Part shown: one piece after another, positions 1 to 6,952 of the stretch
Layout of the letters: every line of letters starts with the position of its first letter
Numbering within the stretch: position 1 is the stretch's first letter
Assembly: GCA_900556785.1 (NCBI GenBank)
Contig: USQK01000030.1
Location: forward strand, 1-18,555
Direction of reading: 5' to 3'
From: an uncultured Veillonella sp.
Lineage (GTDB): Bacteria; Bacillota; Negativicutes; Veillonellales; Veillonellaceae
DNA: 18,555 nucleotides
Program-made: the position numbers and the translations under genes
Notes under the pieces: model-generated
Seen by the model: only the letters and a program-made list of their open reading frames with translations
Told to the model about the DNA's origin: nothing
Database searches by the model: none

Positions 1-28
1 CATGTACCAATGAATGGGGGAGGGAAGG

Positions 29-137
29 GCTTAGCCGCAGGCTAGTCCTTCCTCTACGGTGGGCATGGCACCACTACTATAAAGCCTAGCTGCAGGCTAT
101 TTTTCCCACATGGTGGGCGTGGCGCCATTAGTTTAAA
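29..137. repeat. Two tandem imperfect repeats of about 55 bp, each able to form two hairpins
   Basis: Unit A (29-83) and unit B (84-137) align along their whole length; the first 16 bases match at 14. Each begins with a short hairpin (AGCC-gca-GGCT at 33-43, and AGCC with GGCT around 83-98), followed by a second one (GGTG pairing with CACC in A and with CGCC in B, so a T-A pair becomes T-G and pairing is kept). An outer GGAAGG/CCTTCC pair (23-28/47-52) lengthens the first hairpin of unit A. No open reading frame is convincing here. This could be a REP-like intergenic repeat or the 3' end of a structured transcript from before the window. Confidence 0.6.
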
Positions 138-194
138 GCCTTTTTACATAGAACAATCGGCTTATCTAGGTGTTATGTATTTAAGTGTGTAGTT

Positions 195-340
195 CTATTT
201 TGATGGGACGCCTTTATAAATATAATTATAAAAAAGTACGAATATACTTGTGCAGCGACTTTGCGAAGGACGGAGCAAGCAAGTATATTTGTACTTTTTT
301 TACTAGGTTGTAGAAATGAAATAGGGCCCCATCAAAATAG
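195..340. repeat. Nested inverted repeat: 13-bp outer arms around a 21-bp inner stem
   Basis: The outer arms are CTATTTTGATGGG (195-207) and CCCATCAAAATAG (328-340), an exact inverted match. Inside them is a 21-bp stem (230-250 with 280-300) that pairs throughout with one G-T wobble and encloses a 29-base GC-richer loop. The inner stem starts with an A run and ends in a T run, so it could terminate transcription in either direction. The outer arms are not needed for termination and give the element the shape of a very small MITE or a structured RNA. I see no clear target-site duplication. Confidence 0.6.
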
Positions 341-391
341 GGAGAATAACCTTGAAAAGCATATGTTGCCTAGATAACCCTTGATTGATTG

Positions 392-400
392 TGTTATAAT
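392..400 (+). promoter_or_regulatory. Extended -10 promoter for the ferredoxin-nitroreductase gene
   Basis: TGTTATAAT at 392-400 is a perfect extended -10 (TGn plus TATAAT). No good -35 lies 16-18 bases upstream. The start would fall near 407, giving a leader of about 27 bases before the ATG at 434. Confidence 0.6.
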
Positions 401-433
401 AGGCTTTATAGTAGTGTTTGGAGGATTTATCAG

Positions 434-1249
434 ATGTTATTTACCGTCAATACAGAAGTCTGTACACGATGCGGCCTTTGCGTAGCTGACTGTCCGACAG
501 GCTTGCTAGTGATGTCCGAAAATGGGCCTGTAACTGGCAAGGGAGGTTGTATCTCCTGTGGGCATTGTATTTCCGTATGCCCAACGCTTGCTCTTGATAG
601 CGATATGACACCGCGTAAGGAGCAAATCGATATTACAAAGGAACCTAAGTTAACGCCTGAGCAAGCTGAGCTATTCATGCGTAGTCGTCGCTCTATTCGT
701 AACTATCAAAATAGACCAGTCCCTGTAGAGCTCATTCGCAAAGTGCTAAACGTTGCAAGAATGGCGCCAACAGCGACTAACACACAAGGTATTTCGTATA
801 TAGTAATCCGAGATAAACAAACGTTGCGCCGTATTGCTGATCTTGTTCTAGAGTGGATGCATCTGGCTGCAAAAACAGTACCGATTATGCGTCTCTATGC
901 TCGTGCTGCTCAAGCAGAGGTAGATAAAGGCAAGGAGTATATCTTGCGCGATGCGCCGGCTCTCGTAGTGGCAATTGGCTCTAAAAAAGATATTCATCGT
1001 ACCCATGATAGTGGTCACTCTTGCTTGTCTTATGCTGAGCTATATGCGCCGACTTTAGGCCTTGGTACTTGTTGGGCTGGTTTCTTTGAACATGCTGGAG
1101 AAGCTGAATACCAACCATTATTAGATGAATTAGGTGTACCTGATGATAAAATTGTAGCTGGTGGCATTCTTATGGGATATCCTAAAGTACGATATCGCAA
1201 TATTGTAGAGCGTCAACCATTAGATGTTACATTTGATACAGAAGAGTAA
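434..1249 (+). CDS. Ferredoxin-nitroreductase fusion protein (4Fe-4S nitroreductase family)
   Basis: A two-part flavoprotein of 271 residues. Residues 1-55 form a two-cluster ferredoxin domain, with Cys10/13/16/20 and Cys39/42/45/49 each in the CxxCxxCxxxC(P) pattern of a 4Fe-4S ligand set. Residues from about 80 on are a nitroreductase fold, with the FMN-binding RSRRSIRNY stretch (83-91) and APTATNTQ (111-118). Family knowledge suggests FMN-dependent two-electron reduction of nitro compounds, quinones or flavin, with electrons delivered through the fused ferredoxin; the substrate cannot be read from sequence. I chose ATG 434 because GGAGGA (420-425) sits 8 bases before it. An in-frame TTG at 389 overlaps the promoter -10 and is rejected. 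The gene is monocistronic, cytoplasmic and convergent with metQ, sharing a terminator. Confidence 0.9.
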   Translation: MLFTVNTEVCTRCGLCVADCPTGLLVMSENGPVTGKGGCISCGHCISVCPTLALDSDMTPRKEQIDITKEPKLTPEQAELFMRSRRSIRNYQNRPVPVELIRKVLNVARMAPTATNTQGISYIVIRDKQTLRRIADLVLEWMHLAAKTVPIMRLYARAAQAEVDKGKEYILRDAPALVVAIGSKKDIHRTHDSGHSCLSYAELYAPTLGLGTCWAGFFEHAGEAEYQPLLDELGVPDDKIVAGGILMGYPKVRYRNIVERQPLDVTFDTEE

Positions 1250-1295
1250 AAAAGAGATGCCCCAATGATTGTAATCATTGGGGCATCTCTTTTTA
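1250..1295. terminator. Bidirectional intrinsic terminator between the nitroreductase gene and metQ
   Basis: A long perfect stem (AAGAGATGCCCC... pairing with ...GGGGCATCTCTT, about 18 bp, short loop near 1270) has an A run on the left and a T run on the right. It can end transcription from both convergent genes. Confidence 0.9.
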
Positions 1296-1321
1296 GTTAT
1301 ATAGTGACGATATAAACTTTA

Positions 1322-2140
1322 TTAGTTGGCAGTTGTAATAGTGCCTTTGAATGTTTCGTCGATGTATTGTTTAATAGCATCAGATTTGTAAATATCTGCA
1401 ATTTTTTTGTATGTTTCGTTGTCTTTGTCTTCACTACGAACTGCAAGTACGATAACTGTTAGTGGTTCATCTTTAGATTCGAAGAAGAAACCTTGTTTTT
1501 CTACACTAAGACCAGCACTTTGCACATAGTTCATTGGAATAACTGCAATTGTTACATCATCTAGACTACGAGGTAATTGAGCTGCTTCTAGTTCTTGAAT
1601 CTTTATATTCTTCGGGTTAGATGTGATATCTGCAACTGTTGCTTTGAAGCCGACACCATCTTTTAACGTAATTAATCCAGCTTTAGCTAATAATGCTAAT
1701 GCACGACCACCATTAGTAGGGTCATTTGGGATAGAAACAGTAGCGCCTTCAGGTACATCTTGTACGCTGTGTACGCTATTACTATATAAGCCCATACGCA
1801 CCAAAATTGTTTTACCGATTGCTACTAAGTTGGAACCATTTTGTTTGTTAAAGTTTTCCATAAATGGTACATGTTGATAAGCATTCAGTTGAATATCGCC
1901 ATCTGCAAGGGCTTTATCAGGTGTTACATAGTCTGAGAATTCAACTACTTTAAGATCGATTCCTTGTTTTTTAGCTTCTTTTGCTACAGCTTCAGCTACT
2001 TGTGCATGAGGACCAGATGTAGCACCTATTTTGATTTCTTTTTGTGTTTGTGTTGATTGATTTGATGTACTACCACAACCAGCGATAGCAAATGCAAGAG
2101 CACCGATAAGTAATGGCGCTAATAATGTTTTTAATTTCAT
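1322..2140 (-). CDS. metQ: MetQ/NlpA-type methionine-binding lipoprotein of an ABC importer
   Basis: A 272-residue substrate-binding lipoprotein. A lysine-containing N-terminus and hydrophobic segment lead to a lipobox ending IAGC, with the lipidated Cys at 22. The mature part has the NlpA-family pattern: EIKIGATSGPHAQ after the linker, then VVEFSDYVTPDKALADGDI and LNAYQHVPF. By family this is the extracytoplasmic receptor for D/L-methionine feeding MetN-MetI. AAAGGG (minus strand, 2154-2149) lies 8 bases before the ATG and supports the start. No metN or metI is in the window, so the receptor is either unlinked to its transporter or one of several paralogues. I saw no SAM riboswitch (S-box) sequence upstream. 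Ligand specificity within the NlpA family is inferred. Confidence 0.88.
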   Translation of the reverse strand: MKLKTLLAPLLIGALAFAIAGCGSTSNQSTQTQKEIKIGATSGPHAQVAEAVAKEAKKQGIDLKVVEFSDYVTPDKALADGDIQLNAYQHVPFMENFNKQNGSNLVAIGKTILVRMGLYSNSVHSVQDVPEGATVSIPNDPTNGGRALALLAKAGLITLKDGVGFKATVADITSNPKNIKIQELEAAQLPRSLDDVTIAVIPMNYVQSAGLSVEKQGFFFESKDEPLTVIVLAVRSEDKDNETYKKIADIYKSDAIKQYIDETFKGTITTAN

Positions 2141-2180
2141 ATAATCATCCCTTTCTACAACATATGTAATGTAAATATCC

Positions 2181-2258
2181 TAGCATATGAGTTGGTTTTT
2201 GTATATAGAGAAATATCTATGAGTTAGCTATAGATTAAAGTTATATGCTTTAGCATAT
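2181..2258. promoter_or_regulatory. Candidate operator: palindrome ATATGCT-TT-AGCATAT plus a further TAGCATAT copy
   Basis: Positions 2243-2258 form a perfect palindrome with 7-bp arms and a 2-base centre. The half site TAGCATAT recurs at 2181-2188, 70 bases away. Both lie in the divergent spacer upstream of metQ. No regulator can be named from the sequence. Confidence 0.35.
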
Positions 2259-2275
2259 CTAAAAATTTCGAAAAA

Positions 2276-2284
2276 TGGTATAAT
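2276..2284 (+). promoter_or_regulatory. Extended -10 promoter upstream of yqhD
   Basis: TGGTATAAT is a consensus extended -10. It would give a leader of about 110 bases that contains the dyads and tandem repeats at 2313-2376. No clear -35 is seen. Confidence 0.5.
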
Positions 2285-2312
2285 ATAATCAATAAGTTTT
2301 ATACAGCTTAAT

Positions 2313-2376
2313 TTAAACGTCACGGTTTAATATATGCATTACAATTTAATATAAGTATTACAAATAATTTAACCGT
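2313..2376. repeat. Tandem 19-bp repeats flanked by dyads upstream of yqhD
   Basis: Two adjacent 19-bp units (2326-2344 and 2345-2363) match at 17 positions. Flanking them are TTAAAC-n6-GTTTAA (2313-2330) and ACGGTT (2322-2327) mirrored by AACCGT (2371-2376). The block lies between the promoter and the ribosome binding site of yqhD and is a plausible regulator binding region. Confidence 0.4.
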
Positions 2377-2403
2377 AGATTTAGGTAAATATAGGAGGCT
2401 GCC

Positions 2404-3570
2404 ATGTTTAACTTTGATTTTTATAATCCAACCTATATCGTATTTGGTAAAGATCGTTTAGATGAATTAGATGTATTGGTGCCAAAGGAGGCAAAGGTAC
2501 TCATTACTTACGGCGGCGGATCTGCAGTGCGTAGTGGTCTTATTGATCGCATTGTAAAGGCACTTGGTAACCGTAAGGTAGAGCAATTCGGCGGTATTGA
2601 GCCAAACCCATCCCTTGAAACGTGTGAACGTGCAGTCGCTTTCATTAAAGAACATGGTGTAGATTTCGTTCTCGCTGTAGGCGGCGGTTCTGTAGTAGAC
2701 GCTACAAAACTTATCGTTATGGGCGCTACCTATGATGGACCTGTTATTGAGGTTATGAAAGCTGGTGTGCCAGCTGTTCCAGTAGACATGGTGCCAAATC
2801 CCTTGCCATTTGGTACAGTTATGACACTTCCTGCTACGGGTTCCGAAATGAACAATGGTGCCGTTATTACTTATGGTGATGGTAAATATCCGGTGTTCAG
2901 TAACTTAATATTCCCTAAGTTCTCCATGCTCGATCCAACATTGACTTTCACATTGCCTGAAAAACAAGTTAAGAATGGTGTTATCGATACTTTCGTACAT
3001 ACTACAGAGCAATATTTAACATATCCTGTAGAGGGGCGTATTCAAGATCGTTTCAGTGAAGGTATTTTGAAAACTATGATTGAAATCGGCAAAGAAACAG
3101 TAGAGAATCCAGAAAATTACGATATTCGTGCTAACCACGTGTGGGCTTCTACCTTGGCATTAAACGGCTTGATTGGTGCAGGTGTGCCACAAGACTGGGC
3201 AACTCATCTTATTGGCCATGAGTTAACTGCGTCGTACCATCTTGATCACGGGATTACATTAGCTATTGTATTACCTGCATTGTTAGAAGTGAAAAAAGCA
3301 GACAAGCTTGAAAAATTAGCACAATATGCTACACGTGTATGGCATATTACGGAAGGTACAAAAGAAGAGAAAGCAGATAAGGCTATCGCTAAGACCCGTG
3401 AATTCTTCGAGTCCCTTGGTGTATCTACACATTTGAAAGACTATGGTCTAGGCGCTGAAGCAGTTGATAAAATTGTGAAACAATTAGAAGCCCATGGTAT
3501 GACACAACTTGGTGAAAAAGGCGATGTAACACCAGAAGTAGCTCGTGAAATTTTAACGCGCGCTTTATAA
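2404..3570 (+). CDS. yqhD: YqhD-type iron-containing alcohol dehydrogenase / aldehyde reductase
   Basis: A 388-residue member of the iron-containing (group III) alcohol dehydrogenases, very close in length and sequence to E. coli YqhD as I recall it. The N-terminal nucleotide-binding half has GGGS at 37-40 and GGGSVVDATK at 93-102. The C-terminal metal-binding half has the ligand set Asp195, His199, His268 and His282, matching YqhD Asp194/His198/His267/His281. The family reduces short-chain aldehydes, glyoxal-type and lipid-peroxidation aldehydes with NADPH in the cytoplasm. The start at ATG 2404 is supported by AGGAGG (2393-2398), 5 bases upstream. The gene is monocistronic, divergent from metQ, and has a long 5' leader with candidate operators. 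Physiological role (fermentation or detoxification) is inferred. Confidence 0.92.
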   Translation: MFNFDFYNPTYIVFGKDRLDELDVLVPKEAKVLITYGGGSAVRSGLIDRIVKALGNRKVEQFGGIEPNPSLETCERAVAFIKEHGVDFVLAVGGGSVVDATKLIVMGATYDGPVIEVMKAGVPAVPVDMVPNPLPFGTVMTLPATGSEMNNGAVITYGDGKYPVFSNLIFPKFSMLDPTLTFTLPEKQVKNGVIDTFVHTTEQYLTYPVEGRIQDRFSEGILKTMIEIGKETVENPENYDIRANHVWASTLALNGLIGAGVPQDWATHLIGHELTASYHLDHGITLAIVLPALLEVKKADKLEKLAQYATRVWHITEGTKEEKADKAIAKTREFFESLGVSTHLKDYGLGAEAVDKIVKQLEAHGMTQLGEKGDVTPEVAREILTRAL

Positions 3571-3594
3571 TACATTTGGTTAAAGCCATCAAAA

Positions 3595-3622
3595 TTGACA
3601 CTGATTATATACAATGTATAAT
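3595..3622 (+). promoter_or_regulatory. Near-consensus promoter (TTGACA, 16 bp, TATAAT) upstream of azlC
   Basis: TTGACA (3595-3600) and TATAAT (3617-3622) are both exact; a second overlapping TATAAT follows at 3622-3627. It is the best promoter in the window by sequence. Transcription would start near 3630 and run straight into the hairpin at 3637-3660. Confidence 0.6.
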
Positions 3623-3636
3623 ATAATAGCTTACAT

Positions 3637-3663
3637 AAAAGACACCATATGGTGTCTTTTATT
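3637..3663. terminator. Palindromic hairpin with T run between yqhD and azlC
   Basis: A perfect 24-base palindrome (AAAAGACACCAT and its mirror) followed by further T residues. It can serve as the yqhD terminator. It also lies only about 7 bases after the predicted start of the 3595-3622 promoter, so it could attenuate that transcript or be a DNA dyad. Confidence 0.65.
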
Positions 3664-3759
3664 GTTCAAATTAGTTTTTAGCGTCTGAAAGAGGACTAAG
3701 ATTAGTTTTGACTATTGTTTACATATATATGATATATGATTTGGAAAGGAGAAAATCCT

Positions 3760-4473
3760 TTGAGTGAAATAAAGCGGCGAAGTGCCTTTTCCTTTGCGCT
3801 TCCTATTATGATTCCTATGGGGCTCAGCTTCTTCTTCCTTGGATTAGGTTTTGGTTTGTATGCTACTAGCCAGGGGTTTCCTTGGTGGACTGCTCCTGTA
3901 TTAGCGTGTACAATTTTTGCAGGTTCTATGGAGTTTGTAACTATTGGGCTGCTGATGGCAGGCTTTGATCCTATAAATGCTTTTATGCTGACACTCTTTG
4001 TTAATGGACGCCATTTCTTCTATGGTTTATCTGCACTACAGCGATATGTAAATATGGGATGGAAATGGTTCCCTACCGTTGCGTGGATGTGTGATGAAAG
4101 CTTTGCAATTAATGTATCTACGAAGTTGCCTGATGATGTAGATGAAAAATGGTTCTACTTCCATGTGTCTTGGCTTAATTATACCTTTTGGGTGGTAAGT
4201 ACCTTTGTAGGTGGATTGTTCGGTGATTTATTAGCATCTGTAGATTTGCGTGGTATTGGTTTTGTATTACCTGGCTTATTTATTGTTATATTCCTTGAAA
4301 TGTTATTTAATGCTAAAAATAATAATATTCGAGGCTTTGGTGCTGTTGGCGTCGCTGTAGCTGTAGCGATGCTTCTGTTGACGGGAAAATCCTTATTTAT
4401 GCTTGCTTCTATGGGGTGTATGCTCGTAGTATGTTATATAGCGTATAAGTGGGGAGGTGTACATCTTGACTAG
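3760..4473 (+). CDS. azlC: AzlC family branched-chain amino acid exporter, large subunit
   Basis: A 237-residue polytopic membrane protein with the AzlC pattern: an early transmembrane pair, AGSMEFVTIGLLMAG (positions of the usual AG.SQF.A.GLL.AG motif), LFVNGRHFFYGLSAL and a DESFAI motif. By family, AzlC with the small AzlD subunit exports branched-chain amino acids or their analogues across the inner membrane. An ATG at 3736 opens the frame, but AAAGGAG (3745-3751) lies inside that extension and sits 8 bases before TTG 3760, giving (M)SEIKRRSAFSF, a normal N-terminus for the family. I therefore start at TTG 3760. It overlaps azlD by 8 bases. Confidence 0.88.
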   Translation: MSEIKRRSAFSFALPIMIPMGLSFFFLGLGFGLYATSQGFPWWTAPVLACTIFAGSMEFVTIGLLMAGFDPINAFMLTLFVNGRHFFYGLSALQRYVNMGWKWFPTVAWMCDESFAINVSTKLPDDVDEKWFYFHVSWLNYTFWVVSTFVGGLFGDLLASVDLRGIGFVLPGLFIVIFLEMLFNAKNNNIRGFGAVGVAVAVAMLLLTGKSLFMLASMGCMLVVCYIAYKWGGVHLD

Positions 4474-4804
4474 TTTTGAAATGGTTATTACCGTTGCTAT
4501 TGTCGTAGCAGCTACATTACTTACACGTTTCTCCGCTTTTCTTATTTTTCCACCTGGCAAGAAGGCTCCAGAGTTTGTACAGTATTTAGGTAAGGCATTA
4601 CCTGCAGCTGTTATGGGGATGCTTGTTGTATATACCTTTAAAGATACAATTGTGCTTTCCTATCCTTATGGCATTCCAGAACTTATTGCTTTATTAATAA
4701 TCGTTGGCATGCACCTATGGAAACGAAATATGTTCATGTCCATTGGGGCAGGCACTGTAGTGTACATGATCCTTATACAAGCCGTCTTTAATGTGACTAA
4801 ATAA
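4466..4804 (+). CDS. azlD: AzlD family branched-chain amino acid exporter, small subunit
   Basis: A 112-residue membrane protein with about three or four hydrophobic segments and the AzlD signature region LLTRFSAFLIF followed by LGKALPAAVMGMLVVY. It is the obligate partner of AzlC in this exporter family. A frame-opening GTG lies at 4457, but that base is the last of GGGGAGG (4451-4457), so the site is the Shine-Dalgarno itself. TTG 4466, 8 bases downstream, is the better start. The start lies 8 bases inside the end of azlC (stop 4471-4473), so translation is probably coupled. The operon ends at the terminator at 4817-4872. Confidence 0.86.
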   Translation: MTSFEMVITVAIVVAATLLTRFSAFLIFPPGKKAPEFVQYLGKALPAAVMGMLVVYTFKDTIVLSYPYGIPELIALLIIVGMHLWKRNMFMSIGAGTVVYMILIQAVFNVTK

Positions 4805-4816
4805 ATTACAATAAAA

Positions 4817-4872
4817 TAAACCACTTATATCTACTCCTAAAAGAAGGGCGAGATATAAGTGGTTTTCTTTTT
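4817..4872. terminator. Bidirectional terminator between azlD and the aldo/keto reductase gene
   Basis: The arms AACCACTTATATCT and AGATATAAGTGGTT pair perfectly around an 18-base loop, with T-rich sequence on the right and A-rich on the left. It serves both convergent genes. Confidence 0.85.
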
Positions 4873-5722
4873 ATTTTAGTTGTAATAGTCTTTCTAGACC
4901 TGGTGCGGTGTGGTGATTTTCCAAGAAGTCTTGTTGATCTAATAATTCCATAACATCCATATCGATGTTAGTGAGCTTGAAGTCGAATACATCAAAGTTA
5001 GCTTCCATGTGGCTTACATTATTTGCCTTTGGCAATGGAATGATGCCGCGTTGGATGTGCCAACGTAAGATGATTTGGTGTTTGCTAACGCCGTACTTTT
5101 CAGCCAAGCTCTTGATGATAGGATGGTCGAAAATTGGTTGGCGATCACGAGTAAATGGAGACCACGCCATGCCTACTACTTGATGTTTACGCATTAATTG
5201 TAATAAGGACTGACGTTGGTTAAACGGGTGGCACTCGATTTGGTTCACCACAGGCTTTACATTACAGTGGTATAGCAAGTCGATGAGGCGATCTTCGTAG
5301 AAGTTAGAGAGACCTAACCCACGCAATACGTTTTGATCGTATAACTCTTCCATGGCGCGCCAAGAACCATAATAGTCGCCAAGGGGTTGATGTACGAGCA
5401 TGATGTCGATATAATTAGTGTCTAATTTCTTTAGAGAGCTTTCAACAGCGCGCATTGTATTATCATAGCCTGCGTCTGTATGCCAAATTTTTGTAGTAAT
5501 AATGATATCTGTACGATTAACGCCAGATGCTTTGATACCTCTACCAACGGCCTCTTCGTTACCGTAGTAAGCGGCTGTATCGAGTAAGCGGTAACCTACG
5601 CCAAGTGCATTACAAACGGCTTGCTCCGTTTCTCCTTCGGTGCCTGTTTTATAAGTGCCATAACCGATAGAAGGAATGAAGCTGCCGTTATTTAATATTC
5701 TAAAGTCCATCCGTTCTTCCAT
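4871..5722 (-). CDS. Aldo/keto reductase
   Basis: A 283-residue NADPH-dependent oxidoreductase of the aldo/keto reductase superfamily. The catalytic tetrad is complete: Asp48 and Tyr53 in LLDTAAYYGNE, Lys78 in ITTKIW, and His111 in IMLVHQP. The C-terminal PLPKANNVSHMEANFDVFDF region corresponds to the cofactor-binding KS.....R..N..... segment. It probably reduces a small aldehyde or ketone in the cytoplasm; members of this group include 2,5-diketogluconate and methylglyoxal reductases, and the substrate cannot be decided here. I chose ATG 5722 (MEERMDF) because GGAGG lies 5 bases upstream; the frame also opens at ATG 5743, which would place that Shine-Dalgarno inside the gene. It is divergent from the efflux adaptor. 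Confidence 0.88.
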   Translation of the reverse strand: MEERMDFRILNNGSFIPSIGYGTYKTGTEGETEQAVCNALGVGYRLLDTAAYYGNEEAVGRGIKASGVNRTDIIITTKIWHTDAGYDNTMRAVESSLKKLDTNYIDIMLVHQPLGDYYGSWRAMEELYDQNVLRGLGLSNFYEDRLIDLLYHCNVKPVVNQIECHPFNQRQSLLQLMRKHQVVGMAWSPFTRDRQPIFDHPIIKSLAEKYGVSKHQIILRWHIQRGIIPLPKANNVSHMEANFDVFDFKLTNIDMDVMELLDQQDFLENHHTAPGLERLLQLK

Positions 5723-5775
5723 AAGAACCTCCGTTATATCCATAAATTAAAGGAATTAGCTTTCATACAATTCTA

Positions 5776-5815
5776 ATTGATTTTATGATATACTAAGGTA
5801 TTGATAAAAATCAAT
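5776..5815. promoter_or_regulatory. 40-bp dyad over the promoter of the efflux adaptor gene
   Basis: ATTGATTTT (5776-5784) and AAAATCAAT (5807-5815) are exact inverted arms, and ATAC/GTAT (5790-5793/5798-5801) share the same centre at 5795.5. The extended -10 TGATATACT (5786-5794) lies inside the dyad. This is a strong shape for a repressor or activator site controlling the adaptor gene and perhaps the divergent reductase gene. Confidence 0.5.
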
Positions 5816-5833
5816 ATGACAGGAAGTGACAGA

Positions 5834-6952
5834 ATGAAATTAAAACGAATTTATTCTGTAGTTGCTATGCTTGGTGTTGTGATGATGGCCTTAGCCATTG
5901 CTGGTTGCGGTACAAAGACGGTATCCGTTGCTGATGTAACATACAAGGATATGCCGCTACAGATCCATAATGATGCCAATGTAACCGCTCTTAATAAGGC
6001 GACGGTAACGCCGACGTTGACGGGGCAGGTCGCATATGCTGTGAAAGTAGGTGACCAAGTACAACAAGGTCAAGTCTTGGCCACTGTAGATACATCGGCT
6101 TTACAGCAACAGCTAGCATCATTACAAGGTCAGTTAGCGCAAGCCTCAGCTCAGTCCTATGCGACGTCTGTGACAACTACGACAGCAGCGTCTGTAGATA
6201 GTGCTCAATTGGCGCAAGCTCAGAAGATGCGCGAAGCGGGCATGATTACTCAAAAAGAATATGATCGCATTGTAGAGCGGTCTCAGCCACAAACTACGAC
6301 AGTAACAACTGGCGGTGGCGGCGGTGGTGCTAATACGGCAGCTATCGAGGCTCAAATTGCTCAAGTATCTGCTCAAATGGCAGCATCTACAATCGTAGCG
6401 CCTATAGCTGGTACGGTAACGGCTATTTACAATGAAGACCGTCAAATGGCCATTGCAGATCGTCCGTTCATGATGATTCAACAATCTACACCGATGGTAG
6501 CATCCCTTAGTATCCCTCGTGATGCGGCGATGAAGCTTGGCACACCTGATGCTAAAAAGGGAATCAAGGTACTCCTTAAGGTAGGTGACCAAGAATTACC
6601 TGGTGAATTGACCTATGTAGATGTAACACAGCCAGAAAATGTGCCAAGCGTTCTTGTGAAAGCTACTTTCAACAATGATAAAGGCCTCATCAAAGCTGGT
6701 GAGTTCTATACATTAATTATCGAGTCTAATATAAAAGCGAAAATGCTCACTGTTCCAAGCAAAGCAGTTCGTGAAAACCAAGACGGCAAATACGTGTATG
6801 TATTGACTGAAAATAATACAGTTGACGTACGTGTCGTTGAAGTAGGTATGACAGAAGATGATGATGTAGCCATTATTTCAGGCCTAAACGAAGGCGATAA
6901 GGTAATTACAACCGACGGAAACTTTGAATTAGGCGAATCTGTTAAATTATAA
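5834..6952 (+). CDS. RND/HlyD-type efflux periplasmic adaptor lipoprotein
   Basis: A 372-residue membrane-fusion protein. Residues 1-24 are a lipoprotein signal ending IAGC, with the lipidated Cys at 25. The order that follows is typical: first half of the lipoyl/barrel-sandwich domain (VTPTLTGQVAYAVKVGDQVQ, 58-77), a helical hairpin (about 87-182), the returning lipoyl half (APIAGTVTAIYNE, 189-201), then beta-barrel and membrane-proximal domains. Such adaptors join an inner-membrane RND pump to an outer-membrane channel. The hairpin is short and broken by a Thr/Gly-rich stretch with six glycines (160-165). No pump or channel gene follows; the next gene is DUF2156. ATG 5834 is chosen because AGGAAG (5821-5826) lies 7 bases upstream; TTG 5801 lies at the predicted transcription start and is rejected. 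Confidence 0.82.
   Translation: MKLKRIYSVVAMLGVVMMALAIAGCGTKTVSVADVTYKDMPLQIHNDANVTALNKATVTPTLTGQVAYAVKVGDQVQQGQVLATVDTSALQQQLASLQGQLAQASAQSYATSVTTTTAASVDSAQLAQAQKMREAGMITQKEYDRIVERSQPQTTTVTTGGGGGGANTAAIEAQIAQVSAQMAASTIVAPIAGTVTAIYNEDRQMAIADRPFMMIQQSTPMVASLSIPRDAAMKLGTPDAKKGIKVLLKVGDQELPGELTYVDVTQPENVPSVLVKATFNNDKGLIKAGEFYTLIIESNIKAKMLTVPSKAVRENQDGKYVYVLTENNTVDVRVVEVGMTEDDDVAIISGLNEGDKVITTDGNFELGESVKL

Noticed and set aside
195..340. Insertion sequence with transposase
   Set aside because: The element is only 146 bp with no coding capacity and no clear target-site duplication, so it cannot be called an IS.
2141..2300. SAM riboswitch (S-box) or T-box upstream of metQ on the minus strand
   Set aside because: The stretch is very AT-rich and lacks the conserved S-box or T-box core sequences and a terminator hairpin.
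3736..3759. Upstream ATG start for azlC
   Set aside because: The Shine-Dalgarno AAAGGAG lies downstream of this ATG; TTG 3760 gives the correct spacing and a normal family N-terminus.
6146..6592. Antisense reading frame of 148 codons inside the adaptor gene
   Set aside because: Its Arg/Cys/Ser-rich translation is typical of the reverse complement of coding DNA; the plus-strand adaptor is clearly real.
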